A DNA stretch of 64,000 nt, taken from CAINVV01 sp964528535. Its GTDB lineage: Bacteria; Bacteroidota; Bacteroidia; Bacteroidales; Prolixibacteraceae. A model generated the notes under the pieces. That model was not told the origin of the DNA, did not search any database, and worked only from the letters and a program-made list of their open reading frames with translations. Location of the stretch: positions 1-64,000 of the forward strand of contig CAZGSQ010000005.1 of NCBI GenBank assembly GCA_964528535.1, read 5' to 3'. The position numbers were made by a program, and so were the translations under genes. Below, one piece after another: positions 7,644 through 17,275 of the stretch; positions within the stretch are counted from its first letter, which is position 1; each line of letters begins with the position of its first letter.

Positions 7644-8948
7644 ATGGAAGAAAACAATCAAGATTCACGCAGGAGTTTCATCAAAAAGTCGGCAGCTGCC
7701 TCGGCTTTTCTGACCATTCCAACCATCATCCCGGTGCATGCCTTTGGCGCAAACGACCGCATCAATGCAGCCGTGCTGGGAGTCAACGGTAGAGGCAAGA
7801 ACCACATCGAGGGGTTGATGGAACAACCAAATGTTCAAATCACCACCTTTGTTGACCCCGATTTGAATGTTGCCAACGAGCGCGCCAAAGAGTTTGAGGC
7901 AAAGTATGGAAAGAAGGTAAATGTGGTGCAAGACATGCGCAAAGCCTTCGAAGACAAGGATTTGCATGTTGTGACGGTGGCCACCCCAAACCACTGGCAC
8001 ACATTAGCCACCATCTGGGCCTGTCAGGCTGGAAAAGATGTCTATGTGGAGAAACCTGGATCCCACAATATTTGGGAAGGACGCAAAATGGTGGAAGCGG
8101 CCCACAAATACAACCGTGTGGTGCAGCATGGTGTTCAACTCCGTAGTTCTGTTGCCATTCAGGAGGCCATTCAGCTTCTTCGCGACGGTTACATTGGCAA
8201 TGTTTACATGGCCCGGGGACTCGTTTTTAGGAAAAGAGGTGACATTGGCAACAAACCAACGGAACCGGTACCTGCAGGTTTGGATTATGACATCTGGACC
8301 GGTCCGGCACCCAAACGGCCATTTACCAAAAATATTGTGCATTACAATTGGCACTGGCATTGGGATTACGGCAATGGAGATGTTGGTAATCAAGGTATTC
8401 ACGAAACAGATCTCTGCATGTGGGGTTTGAATGTTGGTTTGCCCAACAAAATAACTGCCATGGGCGGAAAATTCCTTTTTGACGACTGCAAAGAAACCCC
8501 CGAGTTGCTTTCTTCAGTTTACCATTATCCTGACGAGAAAAAGATCATCCAGTTTGAGGTGCGCCCCTGGTACACCAATGCCGAAGATGGATCTTCGGTA
8601 GGAAATATTTTTTATGGAGACAAGGGCTACATGGTCATCAAGGGTTACGATACTTATGAGACATTTCTTGGCGACAAGAAGGAGCCAGGGAAGAAAAACA
8701 AGGCAGGTGGTGATCACTTCAAAAATTTCATAGAAGCAGTAAGGGCTCACGATCCAAAGATGGTCAATGCACCCGTAGAGAGTGCACATCTTTCGTCGGC
8801 CCTCGCCCACCTGGGTAACATCGCCTACAGGACCGGAAGGGTATTGACCTTTGATCCTAAATCAGAAAAATTCGTGAACGACCCGGAGGCCGACAAATAC
8901 TTGAGTCGCAATTACAGGGCACCATTTATCGTTCCTGATAAGGTATAG
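7644..8948 (+). CDS. Gfo/Idh/MocA family oxidoreductase, Tat-exported
   Basis: 434 residues. A twin-arginine leader SRRSFIKKSAAASAFLTIPT (about 9-28) predicts folded export. The mature part begins with a Rossmann strand INAAVLGVNGRGKNH, followed by VATPNHWH and the family EKPGS motif (EKPGSHN, about 138) that positions the catalytic Lys; the C-terminal domain contains HWHWDYGNGDVGNQGIHETDL. These NAD(P)-dependent enzymes oxidise or isomerise sugars, inositols or glycosides; Tat-exported members are common in Bacteroidota and Planctomycetes with unknown substrates. It is monocistronic: its own promoter upstream and a strong terminator 6 bp after the stop. Confidence 0.9.
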   Translation: MEENNQDSRRSFIKKSAAASAFLTIPTIIPVHAFGANDRINAAVLGVNGRGKNHIEGLMEQPNVQITTFVDPDLNVANERAKEFEAKYGKKVNVVQDMRKAFEDKDLHVVTVATPNHWHTLATIWACQAGKDVYVEKPGSHNIWEGRKMVEAAHKYNRVVQHGVQLRSSVAIQEAIQLLRDGYIGNVYMARGLVFRKRGDIGNKPTEPVPAGLDYDIWTGPAPKRPFTKNIVHYNWHWHWDYGNGDVGNQGIHETDLCMWGLNVGLPNKITAMGGKFLFDDCKETPELLSSVYHYPDEKKIIQFEVRPWYTNAEDGSSVGNIFYGDKGYMVIKGYDTYETFLGDKKEPGKKNKAGGDHFKNFIEAVRAHDPKMVNAPVESAHLSSALAHLGNIAYRTGRVLTFDPKSEKFVNDPEADKYLSRNYRAPFIVPDKV

Positions 8949-8953
8949 CATTT

Positions 8954-8995
8954 AATGGCTGACAGATTTTCAAAAACTGTCAGCCATTTTTTTTT
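8954..8995 (+). terminator. Rho-independent terminator after the oxidoreductase
   Basis: A 12-bp perfect stem (AATGGCTGACAG paired with CTGTCAGCCATT, 8954-8965 and 8978-8989) with a 12-nt loop is followed by a run of Ts. Confidence 0.9.
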
Positions 8996-9009
8996 GAATA
9001 AGTTTCTCC

Positions 9010-10002
9010 ATGGACCTACAACACTCATCGAAATCAACAGAAGAGACAAAGCTTCTTGAATCCCAACTCTCGGTGCTGAGAGAAAAATATTATTTTCTGG
9101 AATCTGAACTTAAAGCAATTACCAAAGAGAAGGAGAAGTACAAGGCGATTGCTGAATTTGCCCACGATTGGGAGTTTTGGATTGATCCTAAATTTAATTT
9201 CCTTTGGATCTCTCCGTCAAGCCATGATCTGACAGGTTATACCCCCGACGAGTTTTTTAAGAATCCAAATTTGTTTTATGAACTAATTTATCAAGAGGAT
9301 GACCAGCAAGTGAGACGATTCATGCATGACTCACTTAGCTTCATGCAGATTGGTCAAAACATAGAATATAGAATTCTCACCAAAACGAAGCAATTGCGGT
9401 GGTGTGAAATGAACGGTAAAGCAGTGTTTGACGAAAGAAATCATTACTTGGGTCAGAGGATTTCCATTCGCGACATCACAAGGCTTAAAACAGCACTGGG
9501 CCTGGTTCGAGAAATGGCAGAGAGTCAAGAGTGGGAGAGAAAGGTTAAAGAAAGGTACAGAGATGAAATATCAGGTAAAGAGAGGGAATTGGTTACCTCC
9601 TTGATCAGGATTGCACAGAAAAATGAGCTGGTAGCTTACATCCGAAAAAATCTTGGCTTAATCCACATGACCGTTCCCCCACCGATGCAACTCAAGATTG
9701 CAACTATTTTGGATAAAGTTGACGAACATCAAAGAATGCAATTGTTTAACTGGGAGGATTTTAAGTGCCATTTCGAAAAAGTGCACCAGGGGTTTTTTAT
9801 ACGGTTGAATGAGCGTTTTCCGAAATTGACAGTCAAGGATCAACGGATGTGTGCCTATCTGTACCTTGGTTTATCTACCAAAGAATTGGCTGCATTGACC
9901 AACATTACCCCCGCAAGTGCAGAGATTGCCAGAATCAGGTTGCGGAAAAAGCTGGGATTGTCCCGCCTGCAAAACATGAATTCCTTTCTATTGGCTCTGT
10001 AG
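9010..10002 (+). CDS. PAS-domain regulator with C-terminal helix-turn-helix
   Basis: 330 residues, no signal or membrane segment. Order: N-terminal coiled coil (about 10-45), PAS domain (about 50-160; FWIDPKFNFLWISPS, TGYTPDEFF, YRILTKTKQLRWCEMNG, RDITRLK), a second coiled helix, then a Bacteroidota-type DNA-binding tail (about 245-330) with FEKVHQGFFIRLNERFPKLT, CAYLYLGLSTKELAAL and ARIRLRKKLGL. The tail is shared with the products at 14439 and 17276. Probably a cytoplasmic one-component regulator sensing a small ligand or redox state through PAS. The ATG lies 14 bp after the preceding terminator, so its promoter is unclear. Confidence 0.8.
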   Translation: MDLQHSSKSTEETKLLESQLSVLREKYYFLESELKAITKEKEKYKAIAEFAHDWEFWIDPKFNFLWISPSSHDLTGYTPDEFFKNPNLFYELIYQEDDQQVRRFMHDSLSFMQIGQNIEYRILTKTKQLRWCEMNGKAVFDERNHYLGQRISIRDITRLKTALGLVREMAESQEWERKVKERYRDEISGKERELVTSLIRIAQKNELVAYIRKNLGLIHMTVPPPMQLKIATILDKVDEHQRMQLFNWEDFKCHFEKVHQGFFIRLNERFPKLTVKDQRMCAYLYLGLSTKELAALTNITPASAEIARIRLRKKLGLSRLQNMNSFLLAL

Positions 10003-10308
10003 AAACGAATTTTGTAACCTTCATCTATTCTTTACAAAAAGCTGAAAAAATTCTTAACTGGACAGCTTGCTGGATCATTGTTTTGCCGATTCTCAACAAT
10101 TCTTCGTTTGGGGGTGACACTTTGTGCCATCAGATTCGATTAATTCAAATTTGAATGTAATCGTGATAGGTTCTAAATAACAGTAAATCAATATTATAAT
10201 ATTATATGTTAGGAACATATAAATTGTGTTAGGTAATAATATGGTTTTTTGTAATCTGATAAGCCAAAAATCAGCTTTCTTTGTTGGCTAACTCTAAACC
10301 TGATACAA
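10003..10308 (+). other. AT-rich intergenic region upstream of DUF4954-glmS
   Basis: 306 bp without a credible gene. It holds the palindrome at 10203-10221 (listed separately) and a 6-bp inverted repeat AGCCAA (10262-10267) / TTGGCT (10284-10289) just before the start codon. No exact TAnnTTTG box with a proper spacer was found. Confidence 0.6.
10203..10221. promoter_or_regulatory. Perfect palindrome, candidate operator
   Basis: TATATGTT-AGG-AACATATA, an 8-bp perfect inverted repeat with a 3-bp centre, 88 bp before the DUF4954 start. It looks like a dimeric-regulator site; no regulator can be assigned. Confidence 0.4.
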
Positions 10309-12327
10309 ATGGAAGATTCCAAATACCGGAAACTGACAAACGAAGAGGTCGGTCAGTTGATAGTTCAGGGCTGTTGTTGTGAAGACTGGAACTTAATGCA
10401 AGTTGTCTCTGATTTTTTACCTGATACTGTTAGGCAGACCCAATTTTCAGGGACCAACCGACTTGGAAGATTTGATGAAGAGATTACGCTCTACGGTGGG
10501 GTCAGGATGAAGACAGGGATCGTACAAGCACACCTTCACAATTGTACGGTTGGCGACAATGCACTGATCAGCAATGTGAAAAGCTACATTGCCAACTACA
10601 ACATTGGAAAACATGTGATCATTCACAACCTGAATCAGTTGGCCGTTGAAGGGACCACCTCGTTTGGAAACGGTATCAGGGTAAAGGTGATCAATGAATC
10701 TGGAGGACGCGAGATTCCTATTTATGACCATCTCTCGGCCCAGGAAGCATACATTCTTGCACTCTACCGGCACCGTATGATTGCCGTGAATGAAATTGAA
10801 AGACTGATTGGCAATTACACTTCCATGGTAGCTTCGCAGGTTGGAACCATAGGTGATGGGGTTCAGATGATCAATTGTGGAACCCTCCGAAATGTTAAAA
10901 TTGCCCCTTGTGCCATCCTGGAAGGGGTATCGAAGCTCGATAATGGCAGTATCAACAGTACTGCTTCCGATCCTGTGACAATCGGCCAGGGTGTCATTAT
11001 GGAAAATTTCATTGTCTGTTCAGGGACCAGGATCACTGATTCGACACTGGTTTCCAACTCTTTTATCGGACAGGGCTGCATCCTCGACAAACATTACTCG
11101 GCCGTTGAGTCGGTCTTTTTTGCCAATTGTCAGGGTCTTCATGGGGAGGCCTGTTCTATTTTTGCAGGACCCTACACGGTATCGCACCACAAATCATCGC
11201 TTTTGATTGCAGGCCTGTTCTCTTTCATGAATGCCGGAAGCGGCTCCAACCAAAGTAACCACCTGTATAAATTGGGACCAATTCACCAGGGGGTGATAGA
11301 AAGAGGAGCCAAAACAACGAGTGATTCTTACATCCTTTGGCCATCCAGGATCGGTGCTTTCTCGTTGGTGATTGGCCGCCACTACCGTCATTCTGACACG
11401 ACCGACTTTCCCTTTTCATACTTGATTGAAGAGCATGACGAAAGCCGCTTGATTCCAGGCATCAATCTTCAGAGTATTGGAACCATCCGTGACTCACAAA
11501 AATGGCCCAAACGTGACAGGCGGAAAGATACAAACCTGCTCGATTCAATCAATTTCAACTTGCTGAGTCCATATACCATCCAGAAGATGATCAATGGCAG
11601 GGCCATTCTTTTGGAATTGCTGCATGCTTCGGGCGAAACGGCTCCGCATTACACCTACAAGGGCATGATCATCAAGAACAGTGCCCTCCTGCGGGGAATC
11701 GAACTTTATGACAAAGCAATCTGGAAATTTTTAGGTAATTCTTTGATATCCAGAATTCAACGAATGGAAGTCGAAACTACCAGCGACCTCAGTGAAGCCT
11801 TAAAAATGGATTCTACATTGGGAAGTAACTCCAGATGGCTCGATCTGGCAGGAATGATCTGCCCCTCAGATGCTGTGGATCATCTGCTTGACTCCATTGA
11901 AAACAAAAAAAATGATTCACTTGAGGAGATTCATGCCTTCATCAGGTCGATTCATCAAAACTATTATTCCTATGAGTGGTCGTGGGCAGTCGATGTTTTT
12001 ACGCAGTTTTACAAGATTCCTGTGGCGGAGTTCTCGGCTGTCGATGTAATTGAAGTGACGAACCGATGGAAAACTGCCGTGTTGGAAATTGACAAATTGC
12101 TTTACAACGATGCCAAAAAGGAGTTCTCGCTCATCAAACAGACTGGATTTGGAATTGACGGAGACAAGGTGGTCAGACAACTCGACTTTGACGAGGTCAG
12201 AGGCGAATTCGAAACACACGCAGAGGTGATTTCCATCCGTGAACACATGGATAAAAAGGAGGCACTGGGGAGTGAAATTGTTGCGAAGATGGAAAAAATC
12301 CTGTTGTTGCAGGCCATTAAAAATTAA
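10309..12327 (+). CDS. DUF4954 family protein (left-handed beta-helix, hexapeptide-repeat type)
   Basis: 672 residues, the usual size for the Bacteroidota DUF4954 family. The N-terminal two thirds contain imperfect hexapeptide turns (for example CTVGDNALISNVKSYIANYNIGKHVII, about 80-106, and similar turns through about 370) as in beta-helix sugar-nucleotide acyltransferases; the C-terminal part is helical. No signal peptide. Members have been annotated as UDP-GlcNAc-pyrophosphorylase-like, but no activity is established. The stop is only 5 bp before glmS, so a role in amino-sugar or UDP-GlcNAc metabolism is inferred from operon context. Confidence 0.82.
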   Translation: MEDSKYRKLTNEEVGQLIVQGCCCEDWNLMQVVSDFLPDTVRQTQFSGTNRLGRFDEEITLYGGVRMKTGIVQAHLHNCTVGDNALISNVKSYIANYNIGKHVIIHNLNQLAVEGTTSFGNGIRVKVINESGGREIPIYDHLSAQEAYILALYRHRMIAVNEIERLIGNYTSMVASQVGTIGDGVQMINCGTLRNVKIAPCAILEGVSKLDNGSINSTASDPVTIGQGVIMENFIVCSGTRITDSTLVSNSFIGQGCILDKHYSAVESVFFANCQGLHGEACSIFAGPYTVSHHKSSLLIAGLFSFMNAGSGSNQSNHLYKLGPIHQGVIERGAKTTSDSYILWPSRIGAFSLVIGRHYRHSDTTDFPFSYLIEEHDESRLIPGINLQSIGTIRDSQKWPKRDRRKDTNLLDSINFNLLSPYTIQKMINGRAILLELLHASGETAPHYTYKGMIIKNSALLRGIELYDKAIWKFLGNSLISRIQRMEVETTSDLSEALKMDSTLGSNSRWLDLAGMICPSDAVDHLLDSIENKKNDSLEEIHAFIRSIHQNYYSYEWSWAVDVFTQFYKIPVAEFSAVDVIEVTNRWKTAVLEIDKLLYNDAKKEFSLIKQTGFGIDGDKVVRQLDFDEVRGEFETHAEVISIREHMDKKEALGSEIVAKMEKILLLQAIKN

Positions 12328-12332
12328 TTATT

Positions 12333-14171
12333 ATGTGCGGAATAGTTGGATACGTGGGTGAAAACAAGGCCTATCCCTTTCTTATTCAGGGCCTGAAAAG
12401 ATTGGAATACCGTGGATATGATTCAGCCGGACTCGCTATTTCGGGTACTGCCTTGAATCTGCACAAATGCAAAGGAAGGGTAGCCGATCTGGAGCAACAC
12501 GTTGGCTCCAAAGCAGTAGATGGCTCCATCGGCATCGCCCACACCCGCTGGGCTACCCATGGAGAACCCAACGACAGGAATGCCCATCCGCACCAGTCGA
12601 TGCACGATCATTTTGTCCTGGTTCACAATGGCATAATTGAAAATTATGCAGAATTGAAGGCTGACCTTACCAGGAATGGTTTCAAATTTAAATCCGAAAC
12701 TGATACTGAAGTACTTGTCAACCTGGTAGAATTCTTTTATGGGGATGGTGCAGAGATCAATGCCGAAACGGCCATCCGAATGGCACTCTCCAAAGTCGTC
12801 GGGGCTTTTGGCATAGCCGTAATCTGTAGCAGGGAAAGGGATCAGTTGATTGTGGCACGTCGTGGAAGTCCGCTGGTTATCGGCATTGGCCAGGGAGAAT
12901 ATTTTGTTGCTTCTGATGCAACCCCTGTGATAGGCTATACAAACAACGTCATCTATTTGAACGACAATGACCTTGCCATTATTTCAAAAACAAGTCTGAC
13001 GATTAAAACACTCGAAGACAAGCCGGCTACCTTCAAAATTTCAAGGGTGGACCGTACCATAGGCGAAATTGAGAAGGGCGATTTTGCCCATTTTATGCTC
13101 AAGGAGATTTTTGAACAGCCAAAAACGATTGAAGATACCTTCAGAGGCAGACTTTCGATGGATCACAAGTCCATCGTATTGGGTGGATTGCTCGATATTT
13201 TTCCGAAGCTGGTAAAGGCCAAAAGAATTATCCTGATAGGTTGCGGTACTTCGTGGCATGCCGCACTCGTAGGGGAATACCTGATTGAGACCTACGCCCG
13301 CGTACCTGTGGAAGTCGAATATGCCTCCGAGTTCAGGTACCGTAATCCGATACTTTCGGAAGAGGATGTGGTAATTGCCATCAGTCAGAGCGGTGAAACC
13401 TCCGACACCCTGGTAGCCCTCCGCATGGCCAAAGAGCGTGGCGCGACCATCCTTGGAGTTTGCAATGTGGTTGGCTCTTCCATTGCCCGCGAAACGGATG
13501 CGGGAGTTTACACCCATGCCGGAATTGAAATTGGAGTGGCATCTACGAAGGCTTTTACTGCTCAGGTAACCGTGTTGACCCTTCTTGCACTGAAACTTGC
13601 ATTTGCCAAAGGGGAGTTGACCGAGCAACAGTACCACGAAATTATCCTTGAATTGGCCTGCGTGCCGGCGAAAATCGCAACCATTTTGGAAGGGAGTCTG
13701 AAAATAGAAGCCGTCGCAGCCAGGTACAAAGATGTGGCCAATGCGCTCTACCTGGGCAGAGGAGCCCTTTTCCCCGTTGCACTTGAAGGAGCTCTCAAAC
13801 TCAAGGAAATCTCCTACATCCATGCAGAGGGATATGCCGCAGGGGAGATGAAGCATGGTCCGATAGCCCTGGTCGACGACAACCTTCCCGTGGTGGTGGT
13901 TGCACCCAAGGACCACTATTACGAAAAAATTGTCAGCAACATCCAGGAGGTGAAGGCCCGTAAAGGGAACATTATCGCAATTGTCACCGAAGGAGACCTT
14001 GTTTTGAAGGCGATGGTCAATGACCTGTTCGAAATACCGGAATCTCATCCCGCTGTGACTCCACTGCTGGCCATCATCCCGTTGCAGTTGTTTGCCTATT
14101 ACATTGCCGTGTTGCGCGGTTGCGATGTTGACCAACCCAGAAATTTGGCAAAATCGGTCACCGTCGAGTAG
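12333..14171 (+). CDS. glmS: Glutamine-fructose-6-phosphate aminotransferase (isomerizing)
   Basis: 612 residues, full length. The N-terminal glutaminase domain starts MCGIVGYVG with the nucleophile Cys2, and RGYDSAG and HTRWATHG follow. Two SIS domains carry GCGTSWHA and SQSGETSDT (about 320-375), and the C-terminus ends LAKSVTVE, the conserved GlmS tail. It makes glucosamine-6-phosphate for peptidoglycan and lipid A. Co-transcribed with the DUF4954 gene. No glmS-ribozyme-like structure was evident between the genes; the 5-bp gap leaves no room for one. Confidence 0.97.
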   Translation: MCGIVGYVGENKAYPFLIQGLKRLEYRGYDSAGLAISGTALNLHKCKGRVADLEQHVGSKAVDGSIGIAHTRWATHGEPNDRNAHPHQSMHDHFVLVHNGIIENYAELKADLTRNGFKFKSETDTEVLVNLVEFFYGDGAEINAETAIRMALSKVVGAFGIAVICSRERDQLIVARRGSPLVIGIGQGEYFVASDATPVIGYTNNVIYLNDNDLAIISKTSLTIKTLEDKPATFKISRVDRTIGEIEKGDFAHFMLKEIFEQPKTIEDTFRGRLSMDHKSIVLGGLLDIFPKLVKAKRIILIGCGTSWHAALVGEYLIETYARVPVEVEYASEFRYRNPILSEEDVVIAISQSGETSDTLVALRMAKERGATILGVCNVVGSSIARETDAGVYTHAGIEIGVASTKAFTAQVTVLTLLALKLAFAKGELTEQQYHEIILELACVPAKIATILEGSLKIEAVAARYKDVANALYLGRGALFPVALEGALKLKEISYIHAEGYAAGEMKHGPIALVDDNLPVVVVAPKDHYYEKIVSNIQEVKARKGNIIAIVTEGDLVLKAMVNDLFEIPESHPAVTPLLAIIPLQLFAYYIAVLRGCDVDQPRNLAKSVTVE

Positions 14172-14224
14172 CTTATTCAACCTTCGCAGCAATTTTTACA
14201 TGGCAAAGTCTTCGGGAATGCCTT

Positions 14225-14244
14225 AACTCCTTTCATTGGGAGTT
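14225..14244 (+). terminator. Weak hairpin after glmS
   Basis: AACTCC (14225-14230) pairs with GGAGTT (14239-14244) around an 8-nt loop; a T-rich stretch appears only about 20 nt later. Possible weak terminator. Confidence 0.3.
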
Positions 14245-14323
14245 CAATGCATCTGGTTCGTTAAATTTTTGTGATTTTTAAACGATCTGTTTGAAAAATC
14301 CGGTCCTTTCATTTGAATAGGAA

Positions 14324-14331
14324 TAGTTTTG
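14324..14331 (+). promoter_or_regulatory. Candidate -7 box of the TPR-PAS-HTH gene
   Basis: TAGTTTTG matches TAnnTTTG, 107 nt before the ATG at 14439. The box itself is identical to the adhesin -7 box at 17874, but the TGTC operator found at the two downstream promoters is absent here. Confidence 0.45.
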
Positions 14332-14438
14332 TATACAAATATCTTTAGATCCTCCAAATACAGAAAAAATCGAAGATTTGAACCCGTGGCTGAAAAGGGA
14401 GGATCATCTGAGATATCAATACCTGAATAAACCAAACA

Positions 14439-16949
14439 ATGACCATGAACAGGCCTACCTTTCTCTTCCTGACATTACTGATTTTAGTTGTATCTGGGAC
14501 AATCAGTGGACAAAATTCAAAAATCGACAGTCTTGCTAACCTCCTGAAGAATCACCTGGCAGATGATTCAGCCAAGGTTAACCTGCTCAACAAGATTGCT
14601 AATTCTTATACCAAAGAGCAAGACAAAAGAAAGAGCTACGCCACCCAGGCAAGTGAATTGGCCGAGAAGATCCACTTTTTAAAAGGGAAAGCCGAAAGTC
14701 TGTCGTTGATTGGACTCTCCTATTCGAAGTCTGACAAGGCACTGGCCATAGATTATCTGCAAAAAGCCATCAAAGTTTCTGAAGAGATCAATGACAAAGT
14801 CGGAATGGCCAGGTACATGAATTGGATGGGCATCACTTACAAGTCTTACAATGAAAATGTGAAGGCCATTGCGTCTTTTCAAAAGGCTATTGAAATCGAT
14901 ACAGAGTTGAATGCCAAACCTGAACTGGCAAAGGTTTTGATCAATTTATCCGCACTTTACCGAAACGAAGGCAATTACGGACAAGCAATCGATGGATACG
15001 ATCGTGCCCTGAAATTGTATGTTGCGTTGGATAATAAGAATGAAGTCACCAATTGTTTGAATAGTCTTGGGATCATTTATTCATTTCAGTCAAATTATTC
15101 GCAGGCACTTGAGAATTTTCAAAAATATTTGAAATACAAGGAGGAGCTCAATGACAAAAAGGGGTGCGCTACAGGATTAATAAATGTTGGAAATATTTAT
15201 ATCGCACAGGAAGATTATCCGAATGCATTGGAGTTATTCCAGAAGGCACTCAAATTGGCAGAGGAGGTTAATTCGAAAAGTATGATTGCTACTTGCCTGG
15301 GGAACATGGGTACTACCTGCCAGAAAATGAACAACAAACAAGCCATAGTTTATTTGGACAGGGCGCTCACAATCAGTGAATCTATTTCCGATAAGTCACT
15401 TACTGTAAGCCTGTTAATCTTTATTGGCGATTATTATCGAATCGCAGGAGAGTTCGAAAAAGCACTGTACAATTACCGGAGGACACAGACTTTGGCCGAA
15501 GAGGTAGGGTTGAAACGGCAGGCATGTGAAGCAATTTCCTTGACCGGAGCCGTTTACTTCAAGCAGAGGAAATATGCTGCCGCGTTAAATTTCACCCTCA
15601 AGAGCTTGGATATTGCCAATGAAATGAAATCGATGGAATTTCAAAGAGAGATTCATAAACAGCTTTCCGACATCTATGCAAGTGCCAACGATTATAAAAA
15701 TGCCTTGCTTCACCAAAAACAGTATGAAACGTTCAAGGATAGTATTTTCAATGATAAAAGTGTCAAGAAAATCACTGAACTTGAATTGACCTATAAATTT
15801 GATAAAGAGAAGCAGGCCACTGAACTTCAGCATCAAAAAGATGAAGCATTGCACGAAGCAAAATCAAAGCAACAGACGATAGTCATCTTTTCACTGGTTA
15901 TAGGATTCCTGATGATGCTGCTGCTTGCCTTATTTCTGTATCGCTCCTACAGATTCAAAACAAAGACCAACCTCATTTTAACAAAGCAAAAAAAAGAGAT
16001 AGAAGATTTGAATGAGGAATATCTGGCCATCAATGAGGAGTTGCTGCTTTCAAATGAACAGTTGAAACTGGCAAAAAATCTGGTAGAAGAGCGTGAGAAT
16101 TTGTTGATTCAGATAACAGACAATGTACCTGTGTTTATCTCTCTGATTGACAACGACATGAATTATGTGTTTGCAAACAATGGATATGCCGATAATTTCA
16201 GCAGGCAGAAAAAGGAGCTATTGGGCAAGAAAGTGGAGGAGGTTTTGGGTGCAAATGCTTATCAGCGTGTGCACTCCAATCTCACCAGGACACTCGCCGG
16301 CGAGACATTGTTGTTCGAAAATTTGATTCGTCGCAAAGATGGGGAAGATCGGTTGTTGCAAACTACCTATATCCCATATTTCCAAAAGAACAACATTGAA
16401 GGGGTAATTGTTTGCAGCGATGATATTACGGCCCGTAAGGCAGCTGAACAGGCAATGAAAGAGATTGAAGCTGAAAAGGAGCGTCTGATGGCCCTTGAAA
16501 TAGAGAGAATTGGAATGGAACTTGATGCAAACAAGAAATCCGTGACTGCTGCAACCTTAAAGCTGCTTCAAAACTCTGAACGTGACACGCAAACCATCGA
16601 TCGGTTGGCGGATATTGAAAAAAACGCGGATGCGGTTGGCAAGCAAAAATTAAGCATGCTTATTTCGGATTACAAACGATTGTCATACAATTCCAATTGG
16701 GACGAATTTGAGATCTTGTTCGAGCGGGTCCATAGCTCCTTCTACGAAAAGTTAAATTCGCAATTCCCTACGCTTACTGCAAATGACAGGAAAATTTGTG
16801 CCTTCTTAAAACTGAACATGAGTAGCAAAGAGATAGCCCAAATCACCTTCCAATCGGATGAAGCACTGAAAAAGGCGCGGTTACGCTTGCGCCAGAAACT
16901 CGAAATAGACAGGGAAACCAACCTGGTCTCCTTCCTGCAAAATATTTAG
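14439..16949 (+). CDS. Membrane-spanning TPR-PAS-HTH transcriptional regulator
   Basis: 836 residues. Signal peptide (about 1-24), an array of TPR motifs (about 40-440, e.g. AKVLINLSALYRNEGNYGQAI, ATGLINVGNIYIAQEDYPNALE), a transmembrane helix (about 482-503, VIFSLVIGFLMMLLLALFL), a coiled coil, a PAS domain (about 555-670, ITDNVPVFISLIDNDMNYVF, VCSDDITARK), a second coil and a C-terminal HTH tail (about 720-836) ending SFLQNI. Topology implies periplasmic TPRs sensing an envelope signal and a cytoplasmic DNA-binding end. The tail is strongly similar to the short protein at 17276. Followed by a strong terminator. Confidence 0.85.
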   Translation: MTMNRPTFLFLTLLILVVSGTISGQNSKIDSLANLLKNHLADDSAKVNLLNKIANSYTKEQDKRKSYATQASELAEKIHFLKGKAESLSLIGLSYSKSDKALAIDYLQKAIKVSEEINDKVGMARYMNWMGITYKSYNENVKAIASFQKAIEIDTELNAKPELAKVLINLSALYRNEGNYGQAIDGYDRALKLYVALDNKNEVTNCLNSLGIIYSFQSNYSQALENFQKYLKYKEELNDKKGCATGLINVGNIYIAQEDYPNALELFQKALKLAEEVNSKSMIATCLGNMGTTCQKMNNKQAIVYLDRALTISESISDKSLTVSLLIFIGDYYRIAGEFEKALYNYRRTQTLAEEVGLKRQACEAISLTGAVYFKQRKYAAALNFTLKSLDIANEMKSMEFQREIHKQLSDIYASANDYKNALLHQKQYETFKDSIFNDKSVKKITELELTYKFDKEKQATELQHQKDEALHEAKSKQQTIVIFSLVIGFLMMLLLALFLYRSYRFKTKTNLILTKQKKEIEDLNEEYLAINEELLLSNEQLKLAKNLVEERENLLIQITDNVPVFISLIDNDMNYVFANNGYADNFSRQKKELLGKKVEEVLGANAYQRVHSNLTRTLAGETLLFENLIRRKDGEDRLLQTTYIPYFQKNNIEGVIVCSDDITARKAAEQAMKEIEAEKERLMALEIERIGMELDANKKSVTAATLKLLQNSERDTQTIDRLADIEKNADAVGKQKLSMLISDYKRLSYNSNWDEFEILFERVHSSFYEKLNSQFPTLTANDRKICAFLKLNMSSKEIAQITFQSDEALKKARLRLRQKLEIDRETNLVSFLQNI

Positions 16950-16980
16950 GATTCTTGTAATTTCATTGTGTACCATTTCC

Positions 16981-17020
16981 AAAGAGCCCATGCAAAAACC
17001 AGATTTTGCATGGGCTCTTT
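16981..17020 (+). terminator. Strong terminator after the TPR-PAS-HTH gene
   Basis: A 17-bp perfect stem (16981-16997 with 17004-17020; outer sequence AAAGAGCCCATGC) around a 6-nt loop. The arms end in A and T runs, so it may work in both directions. Confidence 0.9.
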
Positions 17021-17131
17021 CCTGCTAAGGGTGCAGTCCCAAAGGAATACTCTTCTCCCAAAGGATATTATTTTACATTAATATTCAATATATCAATACA
17101 ATAGTATTTTGTATCAAGAATATATTCGGAC

Positions 17132-17146
17132 TGTCCACTTTTTGTC
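17132..17146 (+). promoter_or_regulatory. TGTC direct-repeat operator, copy 1
   Basis: TGTCCACTTTTTGTC: two TGTC half-sites 11 bp apart centre to centre, so on one DNA face. Ends exactly 10 bp before the TTTG box of the 17276 promoter. An identical 15-mer with the same spacing lies in front of the adhesin gene (17824-17838). Confidence 0.65.
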
Positions 17147-17156
17147 TCCCTCTGTT

Positions 17157-17189
17157 TTTGAGGCTCCCTCACAAAGGCAATTAGCTTTG
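17157..17189 (+). promoter_or_regulatory. Promoter of the short HTH regulator
   Basis: TTTG (17157-17160), 21-bp spacer, TAGCTTTG (17182-17189). Predicted transcript leader of about 80 nt before ATG 17276. Confidence 0.65.
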
Positions 17190-17275
17190 CAGGCAAACGT
17201 GCCCAGGGTGCCGCATGTCATGTTTGTGGGGGAGAGCTCCCTCTGCACGACCTCAGCACGAGCAAAATTTAAATT

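Larger units (their letters stand above)
16950..17275 (+). other. Intergenic region: terminator, operator and promoter
   Basis: 326 bp. Holds the terminator at 16981-17020, two direct copies of TCCCAAAGGA (17037 and 17056, 19 bp apart), an AT-rich stretch 17065-17125, and the operator/promoter set of the next gene. Confidence 0.7.

Noticed and set aside
12328..12332. glmS ribozyme ahead of glmS
   Set aside because: Only 5 bp separate the genes; the ribozyme is a Gram-positive element and no such fold is present.
13041..14192. 383-codon minus-strand frame across glmS
   Set aside because: Antisense shadow of GlmS.
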